From: Bizionia sp.
Lineage (GTDB): Bacteria > Bacteroidota > Bacteroidia > Flavobacteriales > Flavobacteriaceae
NCBI GenBank assembly: GCA_020631395.1
Contig: JAHDHI010000011.1
Coordinates: 1 to 64,000, forward strand
Direction: 5' to 3'
DNA: 64,000 nt
Part shown: positions 1-8,664 of the stretch, in pieces
Position numbering within the stretch: the stretch's first letter is position 1
Layout: each line of letters begins with the position of its first letter
Position numbers and translations under genes: made by a program
The notes under the pieces: model-generated
The model's input: the letters and a program-made list of their open reading frames with translations, nothing else
Databases searched by the model: none
What the model was told of the DNA's origin: nothing

Positions 1-1147
1 CAGTGAAGTCCGTGCTCGCCTCGGCAGTACAGCCGTTGGCGTCCGTCACGACCACTGAGTACGTGCCGGAGACCGTAGCCTCCGCCGAGGAGGAGTTCCC
101 AGGATCCGTCGCGCCTGTCGGCACCGTCCAGTCGTAGTCGTATGGTGCGGTTCCGCCGGAGGCGTTAGCCGTGAGCGTCGCACTGCCGTCCGAGGCGCAG
201 ATCGTCGTGTCCCCAGAGATGTCCACGTAGGGGTTCGGGTTCGCCGTCAAGGTCGCGCTTGCTTCTGCAATGCAGCCATCCGCATCAGTGACCACCACCG
301 AATATGTTCCTGCTTGTAGATTGTTTATTTTAAAAGGATTGGTCGTACCAACCCCAGAACCAGAACCTCCCTCTGCACGATTCCACGTATAGGAAAAATC
401 AAGAGTTCCATTGATTGCATTTATTTCAATATTTCCAGGTTCACCATCACAAAAACTGTCTGATGCAGCATTAATGCTTAAATCACAACATTCATCATTA
501 TCAATGATACCAAAAGTAACATGACTAATGGCATTGATGGAGCAATTACTGACATTGCCTTCCACCTTATAGTACCAATAGGAACAAGAAGGGTCTGAAG
601 CATCAGGCTTTTTACCTAAAAAGGTAATTCTATGCCCAATATCTCCGCCACAAGGAACAACAGCTTGGTTTTGACTAGTGTCCGAGCATTGCATTGCCTC
701 TGAAAAATCACAACTGTCCGGTGATATCGTTCCAATTCCTGCAAAGGAAACATCGGGACCAGCTGGTCCAGTAACTCTTATGTCACTGTAACAATTGTTA
801 CCTGATTTAGTGTTTACGAGAATTTCTCCACAACAAGGATCCCCACAAACTTTGATAAATAGGATTTCACTATCACCATTGTTTATTCCAAAATCCCATT
901 TCGCCAATGCGGAAACCCCACTGGGGTATGGACATGAAGGATCATTTGTATTCAAAGAAGCAGGCGTATGTGTACAATCCACCTGAGCTGAAAGGTTCTG
1001 GGTACCTAGAAAAAACCCAAAGAAGAAAAGGCAACCTAACAACAAGACCCTATTAAAGCTTATTTTAGGTTTACCCCTTATAATCGAACTGAATCGATTC
1101 GCATTAATTGTTTCAAAAAGACTTTTGGTGGGAGCATTTTGTTTCAT
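1..1147 (-). CDS. Large secreted adhesin with SprB/PKD-like repeats (5' part only)
   Basis: The frame is open from an ATG at 1147 to the left edge, about 382 residues, so the 3' end is outside the window. An unusually long N-region (about 34 residues) precedes a hydrophobic segment and a likely signal-peptidase site ending Ser-Ala-Gln near residue 55. A Cys-rich region of about 200 residues follows, then Ig-like repeats: TYSVVVTDADGC recurs as TYSVVVTDANGC about 80 residues later. Such repeats are typical of SprB-like gliding adhesins and other type IX-secreted giant proteins; the sorting signal would be at the missing C-terminus. Base composition changes inside the frame: the N-terminal part is AT-rich, while from about position 305 to the edge codons are strongly GC-rich (GCG, ACG, GTG, TCC). 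I infer a cell-surface adhesin. The exact substrate is unknown. Confidence 0.8.
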   Translation of the reverse strand, partial: MKQNAPTKSLFETINANRFSSIIRGKPKISFNRVLLLGCLFFFGFFLGTQNLSAQVDCTHTPASLNTNDPSCPYPSGVSALAKWDFGINNGDSEILFIKVCGDPCCGEILVNTKSGNNCYSDIRVTGPAGPDVSFAGIGTISPDSCDFSEAMQCSDTSQNQAVVPCGGDIGHRITFLGKKPDASDPSCSYWYYKVEGNVSNCSINAISHVTFGIIDNDECCDLSINAASDSFCDGEPGNIEINAINGTLDFSYTWNRAEGGSGSGVGTTNPFKINNLQAGTYSVVVTDADGCIAEASATLTANPNPYVDISGDTTICASDGSATLTANASGGTAPYDYDWTVPTGATDPGNSSSAEATVSGTYSVVVTDANGCTAEASTDFT

Positions 1148-1715
1148 AATTGAAATGTTTTAATGTTAAACTTAAAACCTAACAATTGAGAAGGTAAGAG
1201 CAATGAGATAGAGGGAGCATAAATATCCCTTATACAAATCACAATCAATTATCTTTTTTCTTTTTTCTTTAATTTTTCGACCAAAGACGGCAAAAATACC
1301 CTCAACTACAACCAGTTGCGTTTTCTTACAATTGAATTTCGTAGAAAAAGCAAAAAAGCAAAAAAAAATGAAGATTCATTCGATATGATGAAGTATAGTA
1401 TATTTTGGATAAAAAAAACAGAGGAACTCAATAATTGAAATCTTGAACTCTGGCAATCACTTTCTCCTTCATCCAATGACAAATGCATAAAGTTATCTAA
1501 ATTGACTGTTTCAATTCAAATACTAATTTAAACCGTTCGATAAAACTCAAAGACAACCCATATGACCAGTAATCCTATTATAAAATTACTTACGTCAATC
1601 ACAAGCGACGACTAAAACACAAACAACTGAAAACCAAATGAATTAACACCAATAAAAACCACAATCTAGAAAAAAATCCTTAAATTTAATTTCTAACCTA
1701 AAAATTAATCAGATT
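1148..1715. other. AT-rich intergenic region without a recognisable gene
   Basis: About 570 bases between the divergent adhesin and DoxX-like genes. Only short unconvincing frames are present, for example a 60-codon minus-strand frame at 1306-1488 that is low-complexity and hydrophobic. It presumably holds the promoters of both flanking genes, but I found no clean TTG/TAnnTTTG pair. Confidence 0.5.
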
Positions 1716-2087
1716 ATGAATTCAAAAGTTTTTATGATTCTAAGAGTACTTCTTGGGATTTTCGTTTTGGTTTTCGGCTTCAACAAGTTCTTGCATTTCA
1801 TTCCAATGGAAGCACCAACTGGTGATGCTGCCATCTATTTTGGTGCATTGATGAATTCCAAGACATTGATACTGGTGGCCATTGTAGAGATTGTAGCCGG
1901 CCTTGCCTTGATATTGGATAAGTTTGGAGCTTTGTTGGCTCTTATCTTAATGAGTGTATCTGTAAATGCCGTTTTGTTTCACACCACTCTTGCCCCAAGT
2001 GATAGTGTTGGAGCCATCGTTTTGTTGATCTTGAACATATTGGTCCTTTACGGTTATAAAGGCAAATACAAAGGCTTGCTTAGCTAA
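1716..2087 (+). CDS. DoxX-like integral membrane protein
   Basis: A 123-residue protein with four predicted hydrophobic segments (about residues 4-24, 48-70, 71-90 and 95-112) and a short basic C-terminus. Size and layout match the DoxX/DoxX-like family, including the glycine-rich first helix followed by a Phe-Asn-Lys motif. Family members are small inner-membrane proteins, some linked to quinone or thiol redox chemistry, but the reaction here cannot be deduced. It stands alone and is followed by a strong terminator. Confidence 0.75.
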   Translation: MNSKVFMILRVLLGIFVLVFGFNKFLHFIPMEAPTGDAAIYFGALMNSKTLILVAIVEIVAGLALILDKFGALLALILMSVSVNAVLFHTTLAPSDSVGAIVLLILNILVLYGYKGKYKGLLS

Positions 2088-2098
2088 CCTCCATATAA

Positions 2099-2134
2099 AT
2101 ACCAATTCTAGTTTGAAATTACTAGAATTGATAT
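2099..2134. repeat. Imperfect hairpin related to the 59.6-kb hairpin repeat
   Basis: Arms ATACCAATTCTAGT and ACTAGAATTGATAT (one mismatch) flank an 8-base loop. The first part closely resembles the arm of the longer inverted repeat at 59615-59695 (ATACCAATTCCAATTTGAAAT), so this may be a short or decayed member of one dispersed repeat family. Confidence 0.5.
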
Positions 2135-2146
2135 AGCTCTAAATGC

Positions 2147-2178
2147 AAAAGAGGCTTCTGTAAAGCCTCTTTGTTTTT
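2147..2178 (+). terminator. Rho-independent terminator of the DoxX-like gene
   Basis: A 10-bp perfect stem (AAAGAGGCTT/AAGCCTCTTT) with a 5-base loop, followed by GTTTTT. Confidence 0.85.
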
Positions 2179-2224
2179 ATCCATTCATTCTACAAACCCC
2201 ATTTGCCAAATAGTCAATCTCCTT

Positions 2225-2254
2225 TTGCTGGTTATTGTTAACAATAACCAGCAA
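2225..2254. repeat. 30-bp perfect palindrome
   Basis: Left half TTGCTGGTTATTGTT is followed directly by its exact reverse complement, with no spacer. It lies just beyond the 3' end of the minus-strand DUF4136 gene, but no T-run follows on either strand, so it is not a standard terminator. It could be a protein-binding site or a cruciform-forming sequence. Confidence 0.7.
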
Positions 2255-2273
2255 GCACTCTTGAGCCCCCTTC

Positions 2274-2795
2274 TTAGCTTTTTGGAGGATACTGCGCCAT
2301 GACCTTGTCCACGATTGCTTTCATTTTTGCTTCTCGTTTTTCTGGCTTGGCTTTCGTGTTGAAACTGCTTTCGCTTTTGGCTTGCCAAAACAACCCCGTC
2401 TTGGAATCGTCCACGAACTCTATCACGATTTGCCTGTTCACATTGGCTTGCCCTACGGGGATACCGATGGAAACACCGCCTCCCAATCCTCTTCTACCGC
2501 CACCAACACCTACTCCAACACTACTGCTTTGGCCTTCTTGATATTCCTTGCTGTTAATGTCGATCAAAAAATCCGGTGTGTCGGATTTTGAGAAACCCAT
2601 CGTATTCAATTTGCCTTCCAATATGGATATCAATCGTTTTTCGTCCAATCCAGTCAACCCTGTTTCCATGTCGTCATAGAAATTGTATGTTCCATATGTT
2701 GAAAAATCTGTTGTCTTTTCATAGTCATAACTTACATAGATTGGTGCGCAAGAAACCACACATAGGATTAGGACAAAGGCTTTAATGAATTTCAT
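2274..2795 (-). CDS. DUF4136 domain lipoprotein
   Basis: I place the start at the ATG at 2795 because it opens directly into a lipoprotein signal peptide (MKFIKAFVLILCVVSC, lipid Cys at residue 16). The longer frame back to 2855 adds a charged, unlikely leader. The mature protein has the DUF4136 layout: a YDYEKTTDFSTYGTYNF-like first strand, a central Gly-rich turn-forming stretch (about residues 97-116), then a FVDDSKTGLFWQAKSES-type strand. DUF4136 proteins are cell-envelope lipoproteins of unknown function. The gene converges on the DoxX-like gene. Confidence 0.75.
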   Translation of the reverse strand: MKFIKAFVLILCVVSCAPIYVSYDYEKTTDFSTYGTYNFYDDMETGLTGLDEKRLISILEGKLNTMGFSKSDTPDFLIDINSKEYQEGQSSSVGVGVGGGRRGLGGGVSIGIPVGQANVNRQIVIEFVDDSKTGLFWQAKSESSFNTKAKPEKREAKMKAIVDKVMAQYPPKS

Positions 2796-3032
2796 CTTGT
2801 TTATGTTTATTGTTTTTATCGATCTTCTGTAACATTCAATCTGCCGCATACCCAATTCATAGCATTTTAATTTTGAAGTGACTTATACCAATTTGTCATG
2901 TCCGAAGCTTTTTTTTATAAAAATAGCGAAAATAAAACCATTGGACATGGCTTTTAAACCGTTCATCATAATTTTAACTTTTCACTCCCATTGGCATCAT
3001 ATCTTTGATGCATAATCAAAAAACAAACAGCC

Positions 3033-4142
3033 ATGACTCGATTAATCCTAAAAATTGTCATTCCATCACTCCTATTCATCATATCTACCCTTGCGCAAAG
3101 CAAACCAAGGTTGCAAGATCCAAAAACGCCTCTAGGTTACCTCTCGGAAAACGTATATTTCACAAACGCAAAAGCCAACAACATAAAATTGGCTGGCACG
3201 TTAACACTTCCAAAAGACAAAAAGAAGCCAGCGGTAGCCATTTTGATTTCTGGTTCGGGACCACAGAATAGGAACAGTGAAATTGTACAATTCAACCACA
3301 GACCGTTTTTGGTGCTTTCGGATTACCTAACCAACAATGGCATCGCGGTATTGCGTTATGACGATAGGGGCACGGCAGAAAGTGAGGGTAACCATTCGGA
3401 AGCTACTTCTGCTGATTTTGCAACGGATGTCGAAGCTGCAATTGCCTATTTGAAGACCAGAAGTGACATAGACACTTCAAAAATAGGACTAATCGGACAT
3501 AGCGAAGGTGGACTCATTGCTCCTATGGTTGCCGCAAACAACAAAGATGTCTCCTATGTGATATTGTTGGCAGGGACAGGAGTGAATGGCGCAACCGTTT
3601 TGGAAACCCAATCCAGAAGAGCAGGTGAATTGCAAGGAGTATCCAAAGAACACTTGGATGAAAACGAAAAACTGACAACCATCATCTATGGGACAATTTT
3701 AAAGTACGAGGACAAGGATACCATCAAAGCCGAGATCACAAAAAGGTTGAATGCTTTCAAGACTAACAACCCCAACTCCATATTGGCTCCAGCAATAACG
3801 TCACAAATGATAAACCAACAACTAAGCATATTGGATTCCAAATGGCTATGTTATTTCATAAGGGCAGAACCAAGTGATTTTCTATCCAAGACCACGTGTC
3901 CCGTCTTGGCCTTGAATGGCAGCAAGGATTTTCAGGTGTTGCCTAAAATCAATTTGGAAGGCATAGGGGACGGATTGGAAAAAGCTAAAAACAAAGACGT
4001 GACGATTAAAGAATTGGAAGGTTTGAACCATTTGTTTCAAACTGCAGAAACTGGGAGCATGCAGGAATATGCTACCATAGAAGAAACGTACTCTCCTGTG
4101 GCATTGAAATTAATTTCCGATTGGATCAACGAACGTTTTTAA
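3033..4142 (+). CDS. Secreted alpha/beta hydrolase (esterase/peptidase-like)
   Basis: A 369-residue protein with an N-terminal signal peptide (hydrophobic residues 4-20) and an alpha/beta-hydrolase fold. The nucleophile elbow is GHSEGG with Ser157, an oxyanion-type SGSGP loop is near residues 73-77, and a likely catalytic His is at about 333 in GLNH. The RYDDRGTAES motif near 108-117 is typical of this Bacteroidota family of periplasmic esterases. Substrate unknown. It starts a plus-strand run with the SdpI-like protein and the two-component pair, with 12 bp to the next gene. Confidence 0.8.
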   Translation: MTRLILKIVIPSLLFIISTLAQSKPRLQDPKTPLGYLSENVYFTNAKANNIKLAGTLTLPKDKKKPAVAILISGSGPQNRNSEIVQFNHRPFLVLSDYLTNNGIAVLRYDDRGTAESEGNHSEATSADFATDVEAAIAYLKTRSDIDTSKIGLIGHSEGGLIAPMVAANNKDVSYVILLAGTGVNGATVLETQSRRAGELQGVSKEHLDENEKLTTIIYGTILKYEDKDTIKAEITKRLNAFKTNNPNSILAPAITSQMINQQLSILDSKWLCYFIRAEPSDFLSKTTCPVLALNGSKDFQVLPKINLEGIGDGLEKAKNKDVTIKELEGLNHLFQTAETGSMQEYATIEETYSPVALKLISDWINERF

Positions 4143-4154
4143 AAAACAACACAC

Positions 4155-4502
4155 ATGAACTGGACAGACAACACCTTGATGTTTATAACCGTTATAACTG
4201 GAATGCCATTTATCGTCATTGCACTCCTCACGATGAAATTTCCACCGAAGAAAATAAACCACCTCTATGGCTATAGAACGAAATCATCCATGAAATCACA
4301 AGAACGCTGGGATTTCGCCCAAAGGTATTCATCCAAACAACTCTTGCTATGTGGTATCTTTTTGGTTACGACAGGCCTTTTGTCTACCTTTATGACAATA
4401 GAGCAATCAATGGGTATTTACATTGCGATCCCGTTAATTGTTTCAAGTGTGGTCCTATTGTTTTACAATACGGAAAGCCAACTAAAAAAAAGATATAGAT
4501 AG
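4155..4502 (+). CDS. SdpI/YhfL-family membrane protein
   Basis: A 115-residue protein with hydrophobic segments near residues 8-27, 62-80 and 85-104. Between the first two lies NHLYGYRTKSSMKSQERW, which matches the SdpI signature (GYRT..SMK....W). SdpI in Bacillus is an immunity protein and sensor for the SdpC toxin, but most family members are uncharacterised. The gene sits 3 bp upstream of the histidine kinase, suggesting co-transcription with that pair. Confidence 0.7.
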   Translation: MNWTDNTLMFITVITGMPFIVIALLTMKFPPKKINHLYGYRTKSSMKSQERWDFAQRYSSKQLLLCGIFLVTTGLLSTFMTIEQSMGIYIAIPLIVSSVVLLFYNTESQLKKRYR

Positions 4503-4505
4503 ACA

Positions 4506-5543
4506 GTGAAAATCTCCAACTCCATTCTATTTTGGATTTTGCAGGCTTTGGGTTGGGGAGTTCCAACAATGATAAATGCCTCTGCCAAGTACAACAACCC
4601 GAGCTTGAGCGGCTTATACGTCATAGCGGAAACTACGTTGATCATATTTTCCGGCATTCTGGCATCTTCTCTTTTAAGAGTTTTTTTAAAACAAAGGATA
4701 TCCTTCATGAAGTTCAACAAAAAAGAGTGGGTTCATATTTTATTGGGGTATTTTGGAGCTTCCATACTATATGTCTCATTGCTGTTTTTGGCCATCCCAC
4801 TGAACAATGCCCTCAATGTCGCATCCAAGCCTTTATCTGCAATCGTCTTCATTAGTTCTGCCATAAATGGCTTTCTTTTCATCTTCTTTTGGTTGACATT
4901 GTACCTGTCCATCAAATTGACTAGGCAATACAGAAGCAACCAAATAAAGAACTTACAACTGGAAACGGCAGTGAAGGATTCCGAACTCAACACCCTGAAA
5001 GGGCAAATTAATCCTCATTTCATGTTTAACAGCCTGAACAACATTCGTGGTTTGATGCTTGAAGATGTCGAAAAGTCGAGGGACATGATTACTCGTCTAT
5101 CCGAAATGCTACGATATTCGTTGACAAAAGACAAAGTAGACACCATTGCATTGAAAGAGGAATTGGAAATGGTGGGCAATTACATTGAATTGTCCAAAAT
5201 TCAACTTGAAGACAGATTGCGGTTTTCATCTCAAATCGATGAAAAATTGCTCAATGTAGAAATTCCTCCAATGATAATCCAAATGTTGATCGAAAATGCC
5301 ATTAAACACGGTATCTCCAATTTACGAAATGGTGGAAACATCAACTTGTCAGTTTCCGAATCCAAAAGACAGCTCGTCATAACAGTTAGCAATTCTGGAC
5401 TCATGACAGAAAATAAATCGACAACAAAAGTAGGCTTGGACAACATAAAGAAAAGATTGGCTTTGCTATACGAAGATGAAGCCTCGTTCTTTTTGAAAGC
5501 AGAAAACAATACCGTTGTGGCAACCATAAAACTACCTCTATGA
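4506..5543 (+). CDS. LytS-type sensor histidine kinase
   Basis: 345 residues with a GTG start 3 bp after the preceding stop codon. Four hydrophobic segments occupy about residues 7-135, then a short coiled region, then the His_kinase (LytS/YehU) module with phospho-acceptor His171 in QINPHFMFNSLNN and a C-terminal HATPase domain (IENAIKHG N-box near 262-269). The stop overlaps the start of the LytTR regulator by 4 bp (ATGA), so the two are translationally coupled. The membrane part has no obvious extracellular ligand domain. The signal is unknown. Confidence 0.88.
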   Translation: MKISNSILFWILQALGWGVPTMINASAKYNNPSLSGLYVIAETTLIIFSGILASSLLRVFLKQRISFMKFNKKEWVHILLGYFGASILYVSLLFLAIPLNNALNVASKPLSAIVFISSAINGFLFIFFWLTLYLSIKLTRQYRSNQIKNLQLETAVKDSELNTLKGQINPHFMFNSLNNIRGLMLEDVEKSRDMITRLSEMLRYSLTKDKVDTIALKEELEMVGNYIELSKIQLEDRLRFSSQIDEKLLNVEIPPMIIQMLIENAIKHGISNLRNGGNINLSVSESKRQLVITVSNSGLMTENKSTTKVGLDNIKKRLALLYEDEASFFLKAENNTVVATIKLPL

Positions 5544-6268
5544 CGCAAAAAATAAGAACAGTGATCGTTGAAGATTCTCGTCTAGCAAGACAAGAACTCA
5601 AAGAATTGGTTAAAGAACATCCCGAAATAGAAATTGTCGGAGAAGCTGAGAATGTAGACGATGCCCATAAACTCATCGAGGAGACAAACCCCCTGTTGTT
5701 GTTTTTGGACATAAACATGCCTGAAAAAGACGGGTTTCAACTATTGGAATTGCTGGATGAAATACCTGTGGTCATCTTTACGACGGCTTACGACGAGTAC
5801 GCCATAAAGTCCTTTGAATACAATGCATTCGATTATTTGTTGAAACCAATAAACAAGGAACGATTTGCCAAGTCCATAAAGAAGTTGTTGCCCATTCTGG
5901 AAGAAAAAGACAATACCACTGAAACCAAGAAACTAAGCGAGGAGTCACAAATTTTCATAAAGGAAGGAGAGCAATGCTGGATGGTTCTATTAAAGGACAT
6001 CTCTCTTTTCGAAATAGTGGGCAATTATACCAGAGTATACTTCGAAGACAAGAAACCCCTTATTTACAAATCTCTGAACCAAATAGAGAGCAAGCTTCCC
6101 GACCATCGTTTCTTTAGGGCAAACAGGCAACAAGTCGTCAACTTGAAACATATTGAAAACGTGGTACCTTGGTTTAATGGCAAACTAAAAATGACATTGG
6201 ACAACGGCAATGAAGTAGAAGTATCTAGACGACAATCTCAAAAATTCAAACAGGAATTGGAATTTTAA
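5540..6268 (+). CDS. LytTR-family response regulator
   Basis: 242 residues: receiver domain at about 5-120 with phospho-acceptor Asp57 (LFLDINMPEKDG), switch Thr in FTTAYDEYA and Lys in LLKPI, followed by a LytTR DNA-binding domain at about 138-240 (RFFRANRQQVVNLKHI). It is the partner of the overlapping kinase gene. LytTR regulators bind paired short direct repeats, but I could not identify a target site in the window. Confidence 0.9.
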   Translation: MTQKIRTVIVEDSRLARQELKELVKEHPEIEIVGEAENVDDAHKLIEETNPLLLFLDINMPEKDGFQLLELLDEIPVVIFTTAYDEYAIKSFEYNAFDYLLKPINKERFAKSIKKLLPILEEKDNTTETKKLSEESQIFIKEGEQCWMVLLKDISLFEIVGNYTRVYFEDKKPLIYKSLNQIESKLPDHRFFRANRQQVVNLKHIENVVPWFNGKLKMTLDNGNEVEVSRRQSQKFKQELEF

Positions 6269-6337
6269 AAGGTATGAGATTGACACCAACTTGCTTATAT
6301 GAATGACGCATTCAAAAAGTAAATGAATACGCGTTGT

Positions 6338-7336
6338 TTAATCATTCAACAACTTCCAAAGCATGTCCTTCAATTCGGTAATGCCTTGTTGTGCCACAGA
6401 AGAAATGAATGTATACGGTATTGGCAACTCGTTATCCAACTCCACTTTCAATTCCGCCTTTAGCTCATCATCCAACATATCACACTTGGTAATGGCTATG
6501 ATGCGTTCCTTGTCCAACATTTGCGGATTGTAACGGCGCAATTCATCCAACAGGATGTCATATTGCTTTTTTATGTCTGGCGCATCTGCCGGTATCATGA
6601 ACAATAAGATGGAATTACGCTCTATGTGTCTCAAAAAGTAATGTCCCAAGCCTTTGCCTTCGGCCGCACCTTCAATGATACCTGGGATATCTGCCATTAT
6701 GAAGGTTTGGTAGTCACGATACTTTACAATTCCCAGATTGGGCTTCAATGTCGTAAACTCATAATCCGCAATTTTTGGCTTTGCAGAACTTACCACGGAC
6801 AACAATGTCGATTTTCCTACATTCGGAAAACCTACCAACCCAACATCTGCCAGAACCTTGAGTTCCAAGGTGATGTCCTTTTCTTCCAAAGGAATGCCTG
6901 GTTGAGCATAACGAGGCGTTTGGTTCGTAGAACTCTTAAAGTGCCAGTTACCTCGGCCTCCCTTTCCGCCTTCTGCAACAATGACCTCTTCCCCATCCTC
7001 TGTTATCTCGAATAGTATGGCATTCGTCTCCGTGTCCCTAACGACTGTTCCCAAGGGAACTTCAACGTACTCATCTGCTCCATCTGCACCTGTGCTTCTT
7101 CCACTACTACCATGTTCTCCATGACCAGCTCGAATGTGTCGTTTGAACTTTAGGTGCAACAACGTCCAGAGGTTTGAATTTCCACGAATGATGATGTGCC
7201 CCCCTCGGCCTCCATCTCCTCCATCCGGCCCTCCTTTTGCAATGTATTTTTCGCGATGCAAATGCGTTGACCCCTTACCTCCTTTACCAGAAGTAACGTG
7301 CATTTTCACATAGTCTACAAAATTCCCTTCAGTCAT
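6338..7336 (-). CDS. obg: Obg family GTPase (CgtA/ObgE)
   Basis: 332 residues. The N-terminal Obg fold (about 1-160) has the glycine-rich [16 protein letters not shown] segment. The G domain has G1 GFPNVGKST (169-177), the conserved FTTLKP G2 loop, G3 DIPG (217-220) and G4 TKCD (284-287). It ends soon after the G domain without the long C-terminal tail seen in some phyla, as usual for Bacteroidota. Obg binds the 50S subunit and couples ribosome maturation to growth and stress. It lies downstream of the HPRT-Adk gene on the same strand with a terminator between. Confidence 0.95.
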   Translation of the reverse strand: MTEGNFVDYVKMHVTSGKGGKGSTHLHREKYIAKGGPDGGDGGRGGHIIIRGNSNLWTLLHLKFKRHIRAGHGEHGSSGRSTGADGADEYVEVPLGTVVRDTETNAILFEITEDGEEVIVAEGGKGGRGNWHFKSSTNQTPRYAQPGIPLEEKDITLELKVLADVGLVGFPNVGKSTLLSVVSSAKPKIADYEFTTLKPNLGIVKYRDYQTFIMADIPGIIEGAAEGKGLGHYFLRHIERNSILLFMIPADAPDIKKQYDILLDELRRYNPQMLDKERIIAITKCDMLDDELKAELKVELDNELPIPYTFISSVAQQGITELKDMLWKLLND

Positions 7337-7395
7337 AAATCACCTAATTAGCCATTCCCACGAAAAGCAGGAAATCATTAAATTTGAATTTCTAA

Positions 7396-7422
7396 TAAAA
7401 AAAACTCCTGCTCTAGCAGGAA
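7396..7422 (-). terminator. Terminator of the HPRT-Adk gene
   Basis: Read on the minus strand: stem TCCTGC/GCAGGA with a 4-base loop, then G and eight T residues. It begins 9 bp after the stop codon. Confidence 0.85.
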
Positions 7423-7430
7423 TTCTCAAT

Positions 7431-8540
7431 CTATAATTTGTCTATGGCGTTGCATAGACGCTCGGTAATCTCTTCGATGCTGCCGATGCCATCAACTCCA
7501 AAATATTTGTTCTGTTCCGTATAGTATTCTTCCAAGATCGCAGTTTCATCATAGTAAACCTTGATTCTATTGCGAATTATCCCTTCATCCGAATCGTCTT
7601 TGCGCCCACTCGTCTTTCCTCTCTCCATCAAACGTTCCACCAATACTTCATCTTCCACGTCCAAGGCCAACATTCCATTGATTTGCGAATCTTTGCTATT
7701 CATCAATTCATCCAAAGCTTTGGCTTGGGCATTGGTACGAGGAAAGCCATCAAAGATGAAACCTTCTGCATCGGCATTCTTTTCAACCTCGGCTTCAAGC
7801 ATGTCGATGGTTACTTGATCTGGAACCAAATGCCCTTTGTCCATATAGGACTTGGCCAAGACGCCCAATGCCGTTTCATTTTTTATGTTGAACCTGAAAA
7901 CATCTCCTGTGGAGATATGCACCAGATTGTATTTTTCCTTCAAGAAATTGGCTTGCGTACCTTTACCTGCCCCCGGAGGACCAAATAACACGATATTAGT
8001 CATGTGTTGTGTTGTTTTTAATTGATATACTTCTGGTAGATCCCTCCCCAATCCATCATAGTCTAAACCATAGCCAACAATAAATTTATTGGGAATTTCC
8101 TTACCAACGTAATGTAGTTTGAAATCTTTTTTATAAGCTTCGGGTTTGTAGAACAATGTTGCTATCAGCAATTGCTTTACACCTTCATTCTTGAATATTC
8201 GGTGTACTTCATGAAGCGTATTTCCGGTATCTATGATGTCTTCCAAAATTACCACGGTACGACCTGTCAAATCCTGAGTCAATCCGATGAGTCGTTGGAT
8301 GTCTTCAGAAGATTTGACTCCTTCATAGGAGGCCAATTTTATGAATGTGACCTCACAAGGTTTCGGATATTGTTTCACAAAATCACTGACGAACATGAAC
8401 GACCCATTTAAAATACCAATAAAAACAGGAATCTCATCTCCCAAGTCATTGGCAACATCATTGGCCATGCGCGTCACCGCATCGTCAATTTCCTGTGTAG
8501 AAATAAAGGGCTTGAAGTATTTGTCGTGAAGCTTTATCAT
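7431..8540 (-). CDS. adk: Fused hypoxanthine phosphoribosyltransferase-adenylate kinase
   Basis: One uninterrupted 369-residue frame carries two enzymes. Residues 1-175 are HPRT-like, with the PRPP loop EDIIDTGNT (100-108) and the KLASYEG region; this half would convert hypoxanthine/guanine plus PRPP to IMP/GMP. Residues 180-369 are adenylate kinase, with P-loop GPPGAGKGT (187-195) and FDGFPRT. The LID is the short type (about residues 308-330) without the zinc-binding insertion. The join is KTTQHMTN, where Met180 (ATG at 8001-8003) sits where a separate adk would begin. Both halves serve purine nucleotide balance. Fused HPRT-Adk frames are known, as far as I recall, from other flavobacteria. 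An internal start at Met180 is possible. Confidence 0.92.
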   Translation of the reverse strand: MIKLHDKYFKPFISTQEIDDAVTRMANDVANDLGDEIPVFIGILNGSFMFVSDFVKQYPKPCEVTFIKLASYEGVKSSEDIQRLIGLTQDLTGRTVVILEDIIDTGNTLHEVHRIFKNEGVKQLLIATLFYKPEAYKKDFKLHYVGKEIPNKFIVGYGLDYDGLGRDLPEVYQLKTTQHMTNIVLFGPPGAGKGTQANFLKEKYNLVHISTGDVFRFNIKNETALGVLAKSYMDKGHLVPDQVTIDMLEAEVEKNADAEGFIFDGFPRTNAQAKALDELMNSKDSQINGMLALDVEDEVLVERLMERGKTSGRKDDSDEGIIRNRIKVYYDETAILEEYYTEQNKYFGVDGIGSIEEITERLCNAIDKL

Positions 8541-8562
8541 TGCTTTAATTTTATGAAAGAGG

Positions 8563-8570
8563 CAAAGATA
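8563..8570 (-). promoter_or_regulatory. -7 element of the HPRT-Adk promoter
   Basis: TATCTTTG on the minus strand matches the Bacteroidota TAnnTTTG -7 element, 22 bp before the start codon. No clean TTG -33 box was found at the usual distance. Confidence 0.5.
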
Positions 8571-8634
8571 CGGATTTGTTAAAAGATATACGATTTTTGA
8601 TTTATCATTTTATAGCCATTTGTTTTTTTAAATG

Positions 8635-8642
8635 TATTTTTG
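8635..8642 (+). promoter_or_regulatory. -7 element upstream of purK
   Basis: TATTTTTG matches TAnnTTTG. Transcription would begin near 8647-8650, after the first possible start (8632) and before the ATG at 8665, which supports the shorter PurK. Confidence 0.5.
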
Positions 8643-8664
8643 TGTGATTAATTTCTATGTAAAA

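Noticed and set aside
1-300. GC-rich block as contamination or assembly chimera
   Set aside because: The reading frame and repeat motif run unbroken through the change, so a chimeric join is unlikely, though reads should confirm.
795-986. Plus-strand 63-codon frame
   Set aside because: It is antisense to the adhesin gene, which has a signal peptide and repeats in the other direction.
1306-1488. Minus-strand 60-codon frame in the first gap
   Set aside because: AT-rich, low complexity, no promoter or conserved motif; likely chance.
2299-2785. Several plus-strand frames
   Set aside because: All lie antisense to the DUF4136 lipoprotein and lack signal or domain features.
8632-8664. Upstream start for PurK
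   Set aside because: The extra codons contain a -7 promoter element and do not belong to the conserved PurK start.
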